A model generated the notes under the pieces. That model made no database searches. It was not told the origin of the DNA and saw nothing but the letters and a program-made list of their open reading frames with translations. A DNA stretch of 64,000 bases from NCBI GenBank assembly GCA_029215795.1, contig JARDYH010000002.1, positions 45,988,001 to 46,052,000 on the forward strand. The letters are read 5' to 3'. A program made the translations under genes and the position numbers. Positions 23,340 to 33,351 of this stretch are shown here, in pieces; position 1 is the stretch's first letter; each line of letters begins with the position of its first letter. Source of the DNA: Anniella stebbinsi (taxonomy: Eukaryota; Chordata; Lepidosauria; Squamata; Anniellidae).

Positions 23340-23562
23340 TACTCCAGAGAGATTTGTCAACGTAACAGTCTCTCTGACTTTAAGAAAGCCATAAAGACTG
23401 ATCTCTTCTGGCAGGCCTACCTATTTGAATTTAAAGATGTTTCATTGTTATTTTAATAATGTATTAGTTTTATATGTTTTAATCTGTTTTATGTATTTTA
23501 TATTGTTTTGTATTTAATGTTGATCCCTGCCTCGATCCAGAGGGAAAGGCGAGTAATAATTA

Positions 23563-23605
<43 letters not shown>

Positions 23606-23606
23606 T
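23340..23606 (+). mobile_element. LINE 3' end with ORF remnant and (TAA)n
   Basis: Encodes SLSDFKKAIKTDLFWQAYLF, the last part of a CR1/L2-type ORF2 tail, followed by the shared 3' UTR, a gcctcgatccagagggaaag terminal hairpin region and a TAA tract (23566-23604). It matches the coding remnant at 39180-39400 (LEFKKAIKTNLFRQAY). It is 5'-truncated. Confidence 0.75.
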
Positions 23607-24069
23607 ACATACAATGTAGGGTAGCCTACAGGAATGATTTGTGAGCGTACGGAAAGAGTGTGACAGAGAGAGGAATATGTCACTGGAACCTCATGCTAAT
23701 TGCTCAACAACTCTTCCATCTTTTCTCTTATTTTGTATTATGTTAAATGCTATTTTCATTCAACACCCACTCCCTTTGGTACAGATAGGACTTAATCCTA
23801 TCCAGGCTTTCCCTCTCGAACCTGTTTTCAATGTCAGAGCTCTACACTGGAACAGATGAAATAATCAAATTGGAGATTTTTATTTTTTTATTTTTGAGAC
23901 TCTGTAACATGTTTCTCATCACTATTTGTGTATTTGGGTTTAGACTACCTAACATGTTTGAGACCTAACACTCACTTTAGAGATGAGGCAATGCATTGCA
24001 AAGTATACATGCATTGCTAAAGTGTAGTGATGAATTGGCTTGAATGCTACCCTTTTGGTGACCAGAAAC
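23607..24069. other. Anonymous non-coding stretch
   Basis: No recognised element, gene or RNA. Confidence 0.5.
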
Positions 24070-24189
24070 AGCCTTCCCCAATTTGACACCCTCCAGATGA
24101 GTTAGACTAGAATTCCCACCATCCCCAGCCAGGAGGAATGGGATCTATAATCCAACACATCTGGAAGATGCTGGGTTTGGGGGAAGGCT
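24070..24189. mobile_element. Palindromic MITE (aactcccat family), copy 2
   Basis: Ends agccttccccaa and ggggaaggct are inverted. The arms include accctccagatgagttagac and ccaacacatctggaagatgc. No clear flanking duplication. It is probably an old copy. Confidence 0.65.
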
Positions 24190-24358
24190 GCTTTTGGTCA
24201 TGGTATCAACTTGGTGAGGGCCATGCCTGCCACCTTGACTGAGGTGGTGGTTCAGCCCCTAGTAAGATAAACTTTTGCTGACCTCAATAAGCATAGACTA
24301 GCCTCAGATTTACAGAGGAAGCACCTTGCCCAGGATGCAAAGCACATGCATGGCAGAA

Positions 24359-24765
24359 AAGGCCATGGCTCATTGGTAGAGCACCTGCTTTGCATGCAGA
24401 AGGTCCCAGGTTCAATTCCTGGCATCTCCACGTAGGACTAGGAAAAACTCCTGCCTGGAATGTTGAAGAGTTGCTGCTAGTTAGTGGCTGAATTCAGACA
24501 ACACAATAATCAATGGTGGGGTAATAATCAACTTTACAGTTGTTCATCTAGGGGGTACTCCCCACACAACATGGTAATAAATAATCAACTGTGGTGTGGA
24601 TTAGGATCAGCACTGAGTTGACTATGGCAGCATTCAGATGACACGATAGTCAATACAACTGACGATTGCCCCCCCCCCCAGTTGCTTAATGTGTCGTCCG
24701 AATTCAGCCAGTGTCATACTGGTCTAGTGGGACCCATGATCTCACTCAGTATAAGGCAGCTTAAG
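24359..24765 (+). mobile_element. tRNA-Ala-headed SINE, interrupted
   Basis: The head at 24361-24430 is tRNA-Ala(UGC)-like. It has an A box (tggctcattgg, 24366-24376), ctttgcatg around a TGC anticodon, and a B box (ggttcaattcc, 24409-24419). The acceptor stem is mispaired and a SINE body follows directly, so it is not a tRNA gene. The body stops at 24485, where a 224-bp element is inserted. It resumes at 24711 and ends actcagtataaggcagctt (about 24752). A second copy, also interrupted, starts at 26270. Confidence 0.8.
24486..24709. mobile_element. Harbinger-like MITE inserted in SINE
   Basis: Terminal inverted repeats read GGCTGAATTCAGACAACAC on the left and GGCTGAATTCGGACGACAC on the right (inverted). 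A 3-bp duplication agt flanks it (24483-24485 and 24710-24712), the size made by PIF/Harbinger transposases, although their preferred TWA target is not used here. The interior has paired 'aataatcaa' words and a C-run (24670-24679). It encodes nothing. Confidence 0.7.
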
Positions 24766-26100
24766 AGGTTGTCAACTCTCAGACAATTCCAGGTGTTTGT
24801 GGATTGCTACCTAGAGCCGTTTTCTATCTGTTTTTAGGTTTGGTTTTGCCATAGAAATGCCCTTGGTTGGCCTTCTTGATGAGCTGCATCAGGAGAGAGA
24901 CAAGAGTAAAGTGGCCTTGTTGGTTTTCCTGGAGCTCTTTGTATGTTTCAGTACCATCAAGCCTAGCATCCACTGCCAGCCACCATGGTGATGACCTGTG
25001 CTTACACTGGACCAACCATCCACTCAGCAACTGTGCTTTTACATGGTGTTGGGTATAATATCCCACATCGACACCGCCACCAGCCTCAGCTTAAAGGTCA
25101 TGGCAGGGAGGCCTCTCCCCTCTTTATTGCCATGCTATGACAGCTGGCAGGTTTTGCCTAGTGAACTCCCTCATTGGATGGTGCTTATCCAGTGCTTTTA
25201 CATATCTACATGGAACTGCTGAGAGAGATTGCTCTCTCCCTGTAATAGGCAGGATTTATGGGTTACAATCTGGCAAAAGAAATAAAACTATTAGCGCTGT
25301 CTAATGGGTGGAAGAGTCTGTTTTTTGTAGGGTTTTTTTTTAGTTGATTTGGGGATGAATACAGAGAGAGGCTGTGTCAGGAATGAGAAAAGTGTGATCA
25401 TTTGGCTGAAAATAAAACACCTAAGGATAATGAAGCTAATAGCTAATTAAATGAATGACAGCAATAAGATATACATTGAATGACTGGTCAGCTCTCTCCC
25501 TGACAGAGACAATTTAATTACATTTCATTATGATAGCATCAGCACTTGCTAGGCTGTAGTTAGGAGGCTGTCAGTTCCATTTTAAACCATGGGTTTGGGT
25601 ATTTAAAATATTGGCCCATTTCAAAATACAAGAGGCTGAAATCTGGCACACTGTCCAACTTGACAGCCAGATGCAATTTTGTCTCTTTCTCCAAGAAGGG
25701 AGGGGGGAGGGGGGTTGGAGTGGTGTTGTGTGAGCAGGGAGAGAAACTATTCTTTGGAACAATCAAAAGCAAAACAACTTTCAAGAAATTTTCATGTGTA
25801 TCATTTCCTAGCTTTGGAAGCATTGCATTTATTATTCAGCTTAATGCTAAAATAGATGTTTCTGTTGATTTCTATTTGCCTAATATAGGTGTTCTTTTGT
25901 GTGTGTGTGCCTTAAATAGCCATCTAAATGGAAGCTGATCCAGCCCTAGAAAACTAACAGTCTTTTCCCCCCTTGTTGTTTGAAAGATATGTGTCATTCA
26001 AGCTTTTCTTGTGTCAATTTTAAGATGGGGGCAGTGAACATTGTCATTGAGCTGTGAGCATGGCCACAATCTATTCAGATATATGTGCTGGTTTCTAGTA
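24766..26100. other. Non-coding stretch; possible conserved element at 25230-25560
   Basis: No repeat is recognised. Positions 25230-25560 are rich in homeodomain-type ATTA/TAATTA words (for example agctaattaaatgaatgaca) and have balanced composition, unlike the decayed repeats nearby. That is the look of a conserved non-coding element, but conservation cannot be tested here. Confidence 0.35.
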
Positions 26101-26138
26101 TTTCCAAATTGCCTTCCCACCCAAAATAAAACAAAATA

Positions 26139-26152
26139 ATAATAATAATTAA

Positions 26153-26197
<45 letters not shown>
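26139..26197. repeat. (AAT)n microsatellite
   Basis: A long AAT tract with a short taagt interruption near its start. Confidence 0.95.
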
Positions 26198-26403
26198 TGT
26201 CTGAGACATTCCACATGGAACTGAGCTGGAAAAATCAACACCTGAATGCACACTACCACATCCTCACAGAATGGCCATAACTAAATGGCAGAACATGTGT
26301 TTTGCATGTAGAAGGACCTAGGTCTCACCCTCATCATCTCCAGTTAGCTAGGGGAAAGATGTTTGTTTCAAATTCTGGAGAACTGCTGCCAGTCAGTGTA
26401 GAC

Positions 26404-26630
26404 TAGCTTTTCTGATGTTCTCCATATGAGTTGGACTACAAGTCCCACCATCCCAGTCAGTGTGGCCAATGGAAGTTGTACTCTAACACATGTGGGGCCT
26501 GCAGAAATATCCAGATTAGTCCAAGACATGTAGTTCAACAAACATGGACCCTCCAGAAATATCCACTTCAATACTGGCTACACCAGCCTTCCATTGCAAC
26601 CTGGTGCCCTACCAGGTTGTAGAAGGCTAA
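26404..26630. mobile_element. Palindromic MITE (aactcccat family) inside SINE
   Basis: Contains ttggactacaagtcccacca and inverted ggaagttgtactctaaca arms, ends tagctttt...agaaggcta, and is longer than other members, perhaps because of internal duplication. The SINE word tgtagac (26397-26403) is repeated as tgtagat (26631-26637), supporting a 7-8-bp target duplication and hAT-type transposition. Confidence 0.65.
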
Positions 26631-26663
26631 TGTAGATAATACTGAGGTAGATGGACCATTAGT

Positions 26664-27090
26664 TAGGCATGTATGTATTCTCTAAAATCCATTCTGTGTG
26701 CATTCTGCAGATTGTCAAGTGCTTTTCATTCTATCTTCTGCTCAACGACAGAATCAGGTTTCCCCCTGCCCCGTTTCCTGAATGTACACAAATTCGCATT
26801 TGTGAAAATGCTCAACCCCCCCCCTTCCAAATGCACAAATCCCCTCCCTCATGAGCATTTGCACACTTTAGCCTTTGGGGGGAAATGCACATTTTTGGCC
26901 AGTTGTTTTTTTAATTGCATATTTTTGTATTAGAAAATTTACACAAAATTCTGGAAAGTGAGAAAGACCATCAACAAGTCTGCAAAATTCGCCCGACTGG
27001 GTAAAAGCCAGTCTGCTGCAGAATCCATGGGTTGGATTCATAAAATTCCAAACTCATTTGATTTCATTGCAGATTTCTCCAACATCCCTA
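26664..27090. mobile_element. hAT-type element inside SINE
   Basis: Starts TAGGCATGTATG and ends AACATCCCTA (inverted TAGGGATGTT). Flanks ccattagt (26656-26663) and cccatagt (27091-27098) look like a decayed 8-bp duplication. The ends resemble the 41135-42854 element (TAGGGACGTGCA). Its short frames are not conserved and no transposase is present. Confidence 0.6.
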
Positions 27091-27126
27091 CCCATAGTCT
27101 TATTTGGTATAAGGCAGCTTCCTTGT

Positions 27127-27717
27127 TGACCTGGGCATTGGGCAATAGAAGTGGGATGAAAGCAACTGGAGGAAACCAAATGGCAAATAATGTCCAGCAG
27201 CATGTTACCAGTGCAGGAAATTACTTGGTGGTAGGGTTACTGTGCTGCCACAACCTCAAACACTAGGCCTAGATGAGCACACCCCTCTCAGGACAAGCGC
27301 CACCACTTGAATAAGCCTAAGGGAAGGGTAAAAGACGCACCACTTTTCCCTTAGAGCAGAGGGGAAAAGGGTGTTAAGAGTTTTGAATAAGGTTCTCCTG
27401 TGAGTGTGTTGGCTGAAAGGGTAATGATTTGTGTTTCTTTATTATATTTATAAAGCAGGTTACAAAGCCAAGCTGACATGTGGTTTCTGGTAGCAAAAAA
27501 TAAAAGAAAACTTTTATTGTTGTTAACAGTTCTTTCAAATCAATTTAACACCTGCCTATTCTTAACACTTCTAATAATTTGCTAATAATCCTAAATCCTA
27601 ATAATCTCCTCACACACACTCTTGACTAGATCACACACAGCTATCTTCCACACAACTACCCCCCACCCAACCAAGACAATAAGGATAAACTGAAACACAT
27701 TCTCACACTATATATAT
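27127..27717. other. Non-coding stretch before duplicated block A
   Basis: T-rich and A-rich sequence with cttttattgttgttaacag; it could be a decayed LTR region but there is no diagnostic end. The similarity to the 48-kb block begins sharply at 27718. Confidence 0.4.
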
Positions 27718-29680
27718 ATTCATTAAACAAAAAAACTACGGTTCACAAAAACAATGTTAAGGCTCTACAGATTCCAACCAAGCACCAAAAAGCAGGGAAA
27801 TTGGGAGTTAAGGCTCACAAGCCTTAACGCCACATCCTCCCTAAGGAGGCAGAAAGTGCAAGTGAAATTCTCATTCTCCCAAAGCAGATAAACCATGAGG
27901 ACAGGGTGGAGAATATGATATGCAGAGGTGACTGTGGGGTTGTGGAAAACTGATCACGAACAACTTAGGGCCACCTACTTCCCCAACCTGGTGCCCTCCA
28001 AAGGTGTTGGACTACAACTCCCACCATTGCAAGTCAGTAAGTCCCATGGTCAGGAATGCTGGGACTTGTCATCTCAAACACCTGGAGGGCAGCAGGATGG
28101 GGAATGCTGTGTCATACCCTTACCAAATACAAGGTCTGCCCAATACTTTTCTCTCACACACATCTCGCATATAGCAGCACTCTTGATAACAAAAGGGGCA
28201 CTATTCATTACAGATCTAGAACCAGAGCATGTGCCAGGCACTTCCAACTTTTGGTCAATATCCTGCCTTTCAAAGAACCAATGTTTTTTTCTTAAAATGT
28301 ATTTATAAAAAATATACTGTTTACTCCCCACAATCCCTGCACAATACATCATCTCATCAAAGCAACAGCAGAGCAGAAGAGGTTTAGTCTGGCTGTCTTG
28401 AACACCTTTCAGATGAGATTAGTTTGCAATCCTATACCTCTTGGGAGAAAGCCCTAGTGAATTCAGTGGCACTGGCTTCTGAGAAGACATGTATAGGAGT
28501 CAACCGTCTCCAGCCTGGTGCTCTCCAGATGTGTTGCACTGTAACTCCCATGTTATGTGTTATGGGGAAGACAAAAATCAATTCATACTTGATTTTAAAA
28601 TAATACTTATGCATGAAAGTATTAGGTGGTAGCTCTGCCTTTGATCTCACACTGCTGAACAAGTAAGACAAATCCTTTATCTGATATTCAAGAAACAGAC
28701 ATCCTATGCCATGTGTTGAAAACTAATGTTGATGTCTGAAGGGCTATCTGGATTAGGTATTCAAGATTCATTCATTGTTGTTTCATTTGGTTTTGAAAGT
28801 TTATTTAAAGTGATGCAGCTCTTTTGTAGTTCCTTGATTGATCACATATCTTAATGCTGGAAAACATCATACTTTAGTACAGAAGTGGGCAGAAAATAGA
28901 TTTATCCTGATGATTTGGACATCAACTCGCTGTCCAAATCATCAGTTTGGACAGTTACAAGTTGAATTCCAAAACATCTGGAGATCTACATTTTGCCTTC
29001 CCTTGTTCTTGAACAACATTTGCCAACCTGGTGCCTGTCAGATGTGTTGGGTTGCAACTCTCAACATAAGGAGATGCTCTAAGAAATGAGAAGTAGCTGG
29101 TCCTAAGTTGTTCATCATCATTTCCCACAACCCCACAGTCACCTCTGCAGATCAAATTGCATATCTAGATTTTTGAGATGACAAGTCCCAGCATTCCTGA
29201 CCATGGGACATACTGACTTGCAATGATGGGAGTTGTAGTCCAACACCTTTGGAGGGCACCAGGTTGAGGAAGGGCTGCTCTAAACAAAAAAAGAGAAGTA
29301 GGTGGCCCTAAGTTGTTCGTGATCAGTTTTCCACAACCCCACAGTCACTTCTGCATATCATATTCTCCACCCTGTCATCATGGTTTACTTGCACTTTCTG
29401 CCTCCTTAGGGAGGATGTGGCGTTAATGCTTGGGAGCCTTAACTCACAATTTCCCTGCTTTTTGGTTCTTGGTTGGAATCTGTAGAGCCTTAACATTGTT
29501 TTTGTAAACCGTAGGTTTTTTGTTTAATGAATTTCATGGCTTTGTGTAACAGATGACTGGATATTATACAGTTGACAACCAAGCCAGCATCAGCCAGAAT
29601 GTTATACCATCTTGACATCCAATATAAAATCAAAGCTAGTGTTATGTGTTGAACTCACTTTTAACATTAATAAATCAACC
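27718..29680. repeat. Duplicated block A, first part, with long inverted arms
   Basis: Matches 48135-50160 base for base over most of its length, with roughly nine in ten positions identical by eye. Its ends are inverted: 27718-28095 (attcattaaacaaaaaaact...) against 29165-29532. Both arms contain an aactcccat-type palindrome (27977-28095 and 29175-29275). A third partial copy of the arm (agaagtagctggtcctaag) lies at 29073-29165, making a local tandem. The centre (28100-29060) is not inverted. It could be a non-autonomous DNA transposon with long TIRs. The similarity continues about 150 bp past the right arm, which suggests a larger unit. Confidence 0.7.
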
Positions 29681-29706
29681 AAAATGCTTACAATTCCATC
29701 ATTTTT

Positions 29707-30063
29707 AAAGATAAAGGGATGAAACTTGACAGCATGGTAGCTCTTAAGTAGGGATTGAGCCATGCCAAGTTGGAAACAGATCTGTTTATGCCTTGAGATT
29801 TAGGAATTTTTCAAACTTCAAACCCAATACTCCTCTTTGGGGTCTAGGGCCTTGATCAGTACATTAAAAAAAAAGAAAGTAAAGATGAAGAGATGAAACT
29901 TGGCACCATGGTACCTCTTAAGTAAGGCTTTAGCCATGCCATGTTGAAAGCAGATTGGTTCATGCCTTGAATTTCAGAATTTTTTTTGAAGTCAAACTTC
30001 TTTAAAAAATATCCTAAAAATCAAGGCACGAACCGATCTGCTTCCAACTTGGCATGGCTCAAT
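29707..30063 (+). repeat. Tandem ~174-bp units plus inverted third piece
   Basis: Unit 1 from 29707 (aaagataaagggatgaaact) and unit 2 from 29881 (aaagatgaagagatgaaact) are imperfect tandem copies, each ending in a 'gccatgcca-gttg-aa-caga' segment. At 30016-30063 the same end appears inverted (cgatctgcttccaacttggc). This lies in the part of block A absent from block B, next to a hAT-type element. Confidence 0.7.
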
Positions 30064-30065
30064 TC

Positions 30066-30700
30066 TAGGGTGACCACTAGGGTGTGGCCTAGTGGCTAAA
30101 GTGTTGGACTGGGAGCTGGGAGATCTGGGTTCTACTCCCCACTTAGCCATGGAAACCCATTGGGTGACTTTGGGCCAGTTGCAGACTCTCAGCCCAACTC
30201 ATCTCACAGGGTTGCTGTTGTGAGGATAAAATGGAGAGGAGGAGGATCATGTATGCCGCCTTGGGTTTCTTGGCGGAAAAAAGGTGGGATATAAATGCAA
30301 TAATAAATAATAATAATAAACTGTCAGGATTTCCCCAGATTTCTCCTGGTTTTTGTTCTATCCTCAGTGTCAGGGGGGATTTTATGCAATAGTCTATAAT
30401 GACCTGGAATTACACACTTTCCCTTTTAAGGCCACCATTAACGTGGCACGGGGGAGTGACATGCTTTCTGGAGGTGTGTCATTCTCTCCCATTGCTCCAA
30501 TCAAGGCCTTAAAAGGGAAAAATGTGTCATTCCCAGGCATTATAGAAAAGGGCCTGATTGGAGCAGTGGGGTGGGGGTGAGAATGACATGTTTTCCCCTC
30601 CTCCGCTCCAATTGGGGACTTTAAGGTGGCCCCAGAAAGCCATTTTCCTGCCCCCCCACTAGGTGTCCTCTTTTTTGGTTTCCCAACTATGGTCACCCTA
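30066..30700. mobile_element. hAT-type element carrying a SINE
   Basis: Ends TAGGGTGACCAC and (inverted) TAGGGTGACCATAGTT. Flanks are ctcaattc (30058-30065) and ctcagttc (30701-30708), an 8-bp duplication with one difference. A SINE occupies about 30079-30319, leaving roughly 395 bp of element. The interior has two copies of a 'cattctctcccattgctcc'-like word in inverted or direct order, typical of non-autonomous copies. No transposase. Confidence 0.75.
30079..30319 (+). mobile_element. tRNA-derived SINE (Sauria/Squam1-like)
   Basis: A box tggcctagtgg (30085-30095) and B box ggttctactcc (30128-30138), then gggtgactttgggccagttg, ctcacagggttgctgttgtg, ggtgggatataaatgcaata and a TAA tail (30300-30319). 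This layout is that of squamate tRNA SINEs, from memory. It is inserted in the hAT-type element just after its gaccact. It is complete and relatively little decayed. 3' fragments of similar type lie at 52740-52960 and 53255-53370. Confidence 0.8.
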
Positions 30701-30710
30701 CTCAGTTCTT

Positions 30711-31161
30711 GCACAGGCTGCATTTCCATCCCTAGATATTTACTCAAAAGTAAGACCCATTGAATTTCCTTGGTTCTTGAAAAGCAACACACTTGCTTTT
30801 AGATTTGCCATTCTCAGCATTCTATGTGTGCTACGAATGCCTGCTCTGTCTGTCCCTATAGTTTCCTGCAAAGTCCAGCCAGGGGAAGCCCATAAATTAA
30901 ACCCAGGGGTGGAGGGTGGGATTCCCTCAAGTTCATCTGACAGCAGGTGCTATAGAACATGGACCTTCCAGGAGTGTTGAGGGTGGATTTCTGGCAGATC
31001 CAGCCAGGCAACTTTATGGCCTGTTAGTCCCTCCATTTGGTAGCCTGCAGAGCACCTGCCTCATAAGGCAAATGGCCACATGAGAACTGTTATTATGGCC
31101 TGCTACTTTGTTTGCCTTTAGTAGTCTGTGGTCCAGATCTCTTCAGAAGGGGGAATAGTGT
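30711..31161. repeat. Duplicated block A, second part
   Basis: Matches 50502-50938 in the same order and orientation as the first part matches 48135-50160 (ctgcatttccatcc, tttgcttttagatttgcca, aactttatggcctg, cttcagaagggggaatagtg). The 1.03 kb between the parts here is filled by tandem units and a hAT element; the other copy has 341 bp of unrelated sequence there. Confidence 0.7.
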
Positions 31162-31438
31162 TTTGTGGTTGGGGTCAGCCTAAATTATCTCCAGGGGTCC
31201 CTTACTCTGTGCCTCTGATAGCAAAGAGATTGAGGATTTTCCCCAACTCTGTTACTCTTGAAGTTACTAGGCCTGTTGAAAATAGATTTTATAACATAAG
31301 CATGAAAACAGTGAATATCCCTTTTAACTTGTTAAACCAATGAAAACATGCCACACAAAAAGTCTTAAGATATGAATGGTTTATAAAGAAAAGTAAATGC
31401 AAAAGAACATCAGATGCAGAAGTGAAATCTGAAACATT
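31162..31438. other. Anonymous non-coding stretch
   Basis: Nothing recognised after the end of the duplicated block. Confidence 0.45.
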
Positions 31439-31534
31439 ACTAGTAGTAGTAGTAGTATCCTGCCTTTTGCCCAGTGCTGGGCCTCAGGGCAGCCTTACAA
31501 AACTAAAACATATACAGCTAAAACCTATAAATAG
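31439..31534 (-). mobile_element. LINE tail, minus strand, with (TAG)n
   Basis: A TAG run (31439-31456) is followed by tcctgccttttgcccagtgc and gggcctcagggcagccttac, an inverted CR1/L2-like 3' terminus. 47584-47690 is a comparable tail. Confidence 0.55.
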
Positions 31535-31869
31535 GAATATACTAGGCTGACCATATGAAAAGGAGGACAGGGCTCATGTAACTTTAACAGTTGTAGAGAA
31601 AAGGGGATTTCAGCCAGTGACATTTGTATGCAATTAGTTCCTGGTGAAATTCCCTCTTCATCACAACAGTTAAAGTTGCAGGGGCCCTGCCTTCTTTTAT
31701 ATATGGTCACTCTGGTATAGTGCCTGCAACTTTAACTGTTGTGAGGAAGAGGGAATTTCACCAGGGACCAATTGCATACAAATGACATTGGCTGAAATTC
31801 CCTTTTCTCTACAACTGTTAAAGTTACATGAGCCCTGTCCTCCTTTTCATATGGTCAGCCTAAATATAC
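31535..31869 (-). mobile_element. Foldback hAT-type MITE, copy 4, opposite orientation
   Basis: The element is 31543-31861. The central asymmetric segment reads as the reverse complement of copies 1-3 (atggtcactctggtatagtg), so it inserted the other way round. Flanks gaatatac (31535-31542) and aaatatac (31862-31869) match at 7 of 8 positions. Confidence 0.9.
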
Positions 31870-32519
31870 AAAAGTTAAAAATATAATTAAATACTTTTCA
31901 ATATTAAAGCATTTTAAACATTTTAAATACATACCAATTTAAAAGTCAAAGGTATAGACAGAGGTCCAGATTATTTGCCAAAGGCCTGCTGGAACAAAAA
32001 AGTGTTTGTCTGCATCCAAAATCACATCAAGGAGGGAGCCAGTGCAGACTGCAAGGATTAGAAAGAAAATACATGTGTGTACACTATGCAAAATACACGA
32101 CAGCTCAACTGTTTCTAAACCTTATTAGAAAAACAGGGTGACTAGGCCGAAACCAACTTTGTAGGCCCAGAAGCACTTTGAAAGGTTTCCACATTGTACT
32201 TAAAACTTAACACCGGCCCAAACTAATTAAATGAAGTGTTTGAAGTGTTCAACTTTATAGCAGTATGGATCAAACTCTTAGAAAAGAGGGAAGGAGCACT
32301 GTGTGTGTATGGGGTGGGGGGGATAGAAAGAAAGGTATAGCCACCTATTCCCAGGAGAGATCTGAAGATCAGGTTACCATGGATCCAAGGAACCACACCC
32401 TGCTTCACAGGGAGCAAAAGAGCAAACTGGCCTTATGAAGATAGCCCAAAATACTCTCAGAGCCAAAGGAAAGCATGTTCCAGAAGAGAAAAAAGAAACT
32501 CTTCTTCTTCACTCAAAAG
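31870..32519. other. Anonymous non-coding stretch
   Basis: LINE-tail-like A-rich sequence at 31870-31960; otherwise unrecognised. Confidence 0.45.
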
Positions 32520-33040
32520 GTCTGTGCTAGAGGAAGCGGCCATTTCACTCACCCTCCCCACATTCTAAGCCAGAAAGGAGGGGGGAGAGTGACGCTACTA
32601 AGCATGCCTCATGCTATGAGGGAAGATGGCCGCCTCATTGACTTGAATGAGAGGTTAAAATAGTCCTTAAAAGTCAACCAAAGGGAAAAGCTTTCTACCA
32701 ACTACAGTGAAGGAGGAAGAAGACCTCACCACTGGATTAATTAATAAGGCTCTAGAAATTATGCAAATTGTGAGCACAAAACTCGCAACCCAGAAGTAAT
32801 TTGACAAAAGCAGGGAGACAGGTTTGTATTCCTTTTCTACCTTAAACTGTTCTTCTTCCCTCAATCTTTCACCAATCTTCTTGAAATTTTCAGGTAATGT
32901 AAAACAAACATTTCTTTCTGGCACCTGTAAATTTCAGAAAGATTGGTGAAACATTTTCAATTTTATGGCTGTTAGAATGACCCCCCCCCCAATTATCACT
33001 TTAACATGGCGGAATGTGTTTTTTACTGACAGCCCTTAAC
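32520..33040. repeat. Dispersed repeat 'ggtgaaacattttc', copy 1
   Basis: Matches 53905-54420. The last 175 bp (32864-33035) are almost identical between copies (ctttcaccaatcttcttgaa, tgtaaaacaaacatttcttt, gattggtgaaacattttc), while the left part is alignable but gapped (ctagaggaagc-gccatt, aggaggggggagag). A minus-strand frame MPERNVCFTLPENFKKIGER is shared by both copies, but diverges after about 30 residues, so coding is unproven. The family is not recognised. Confidence 0.65.
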
Positions 33041-33066
33041 AATGGAGGCACAGCTGTGCCTCCATT
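33041..33066. repeat. Perfect 26-bp palindrome
   Basis: The two 13-base halves, aatggaggcacag and its reverse complement, abut with no spacer. It follows directly after the dispersed repeat at 32520-33040. The copy at 53905-54420 lacks it. Confidence 0.85.
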
Positions 33067-33176
33067 AAGACTCCTCCCCCTCCCTTTCCCAGCATCATCA
33101 GCCACACCCACTCAGTCTAACTCCAGACATACTAAACCAGGCATACCTAAGGGGATAGAAATGTGGGGTATCGTCA

Positions 33177-33351
33177 CAGTGACCATATGAAAAGAGAACA
33201 AGGCTCATGTATCTTTAACAGTTGTCTAGAAAAGGGAATTTCAGCAGTTGTCATTTGTATGCATGCAGCACCTGGTGAAATTCCCTCTTCATCCCAACAG
33301 TTAAAACTGCAGGAGCCCTGCCCTCTTTTGTATCTGGTCACTCTAGTATAG
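33177..33351 (-). mobile_element. Half-length foldback hAT derivative, copy 5
   Basis: Starts cagtgaccatatgaaaag and ends at the internal terminus (tatctggtcactctagtata), so it consists of one arm plus the centre, without the second arm. It differs from the 320-bp copies in having atgcatgcagcacctgg in place of atgcaattagttcctgg, marking a second subfamily shared with 37472 and 56903. No matching duplication flanks it, so it may be a deletion product or a remnant of the ancestral monomer. Confidence 0.75.

Larger units (their letters stand above)
26270..27126 (+). mobile_element. tRNA-Ala-headed SINE split by two DNA elements
   Basis: SINE pieces are 26270-26403 (decayed tRNA-like head with gttttgcatgtagaagg, then ctgctgccagtcagtgtaga), 26631-26663 (tgtagataatactgaggtag, then atggacc) and 27091-27126 (catagtcttatttggtataa, then ggcagctt). 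Read in order they follow the body of the SINE at 24359-24765. The gaps are filled by a palindromic MITE and a hAT-type element, each with recognisable flanking duplications. Confidence 0.75.

Noticed and set aside
23498..23683. Tyrosine-repeat peptide frame (and similar leucine/asparagine/tyrosine-run frames at 8349 and 25998)
   Set aside because: Translated TAA/AAT microsatellites.
24361..24430. A tRNA-Ala(UGC) gene
   Set aside because: The A box, anticodon region and B box are good, but the acceptor stem is mispaired and a SINE body follows. It is a SINE head.
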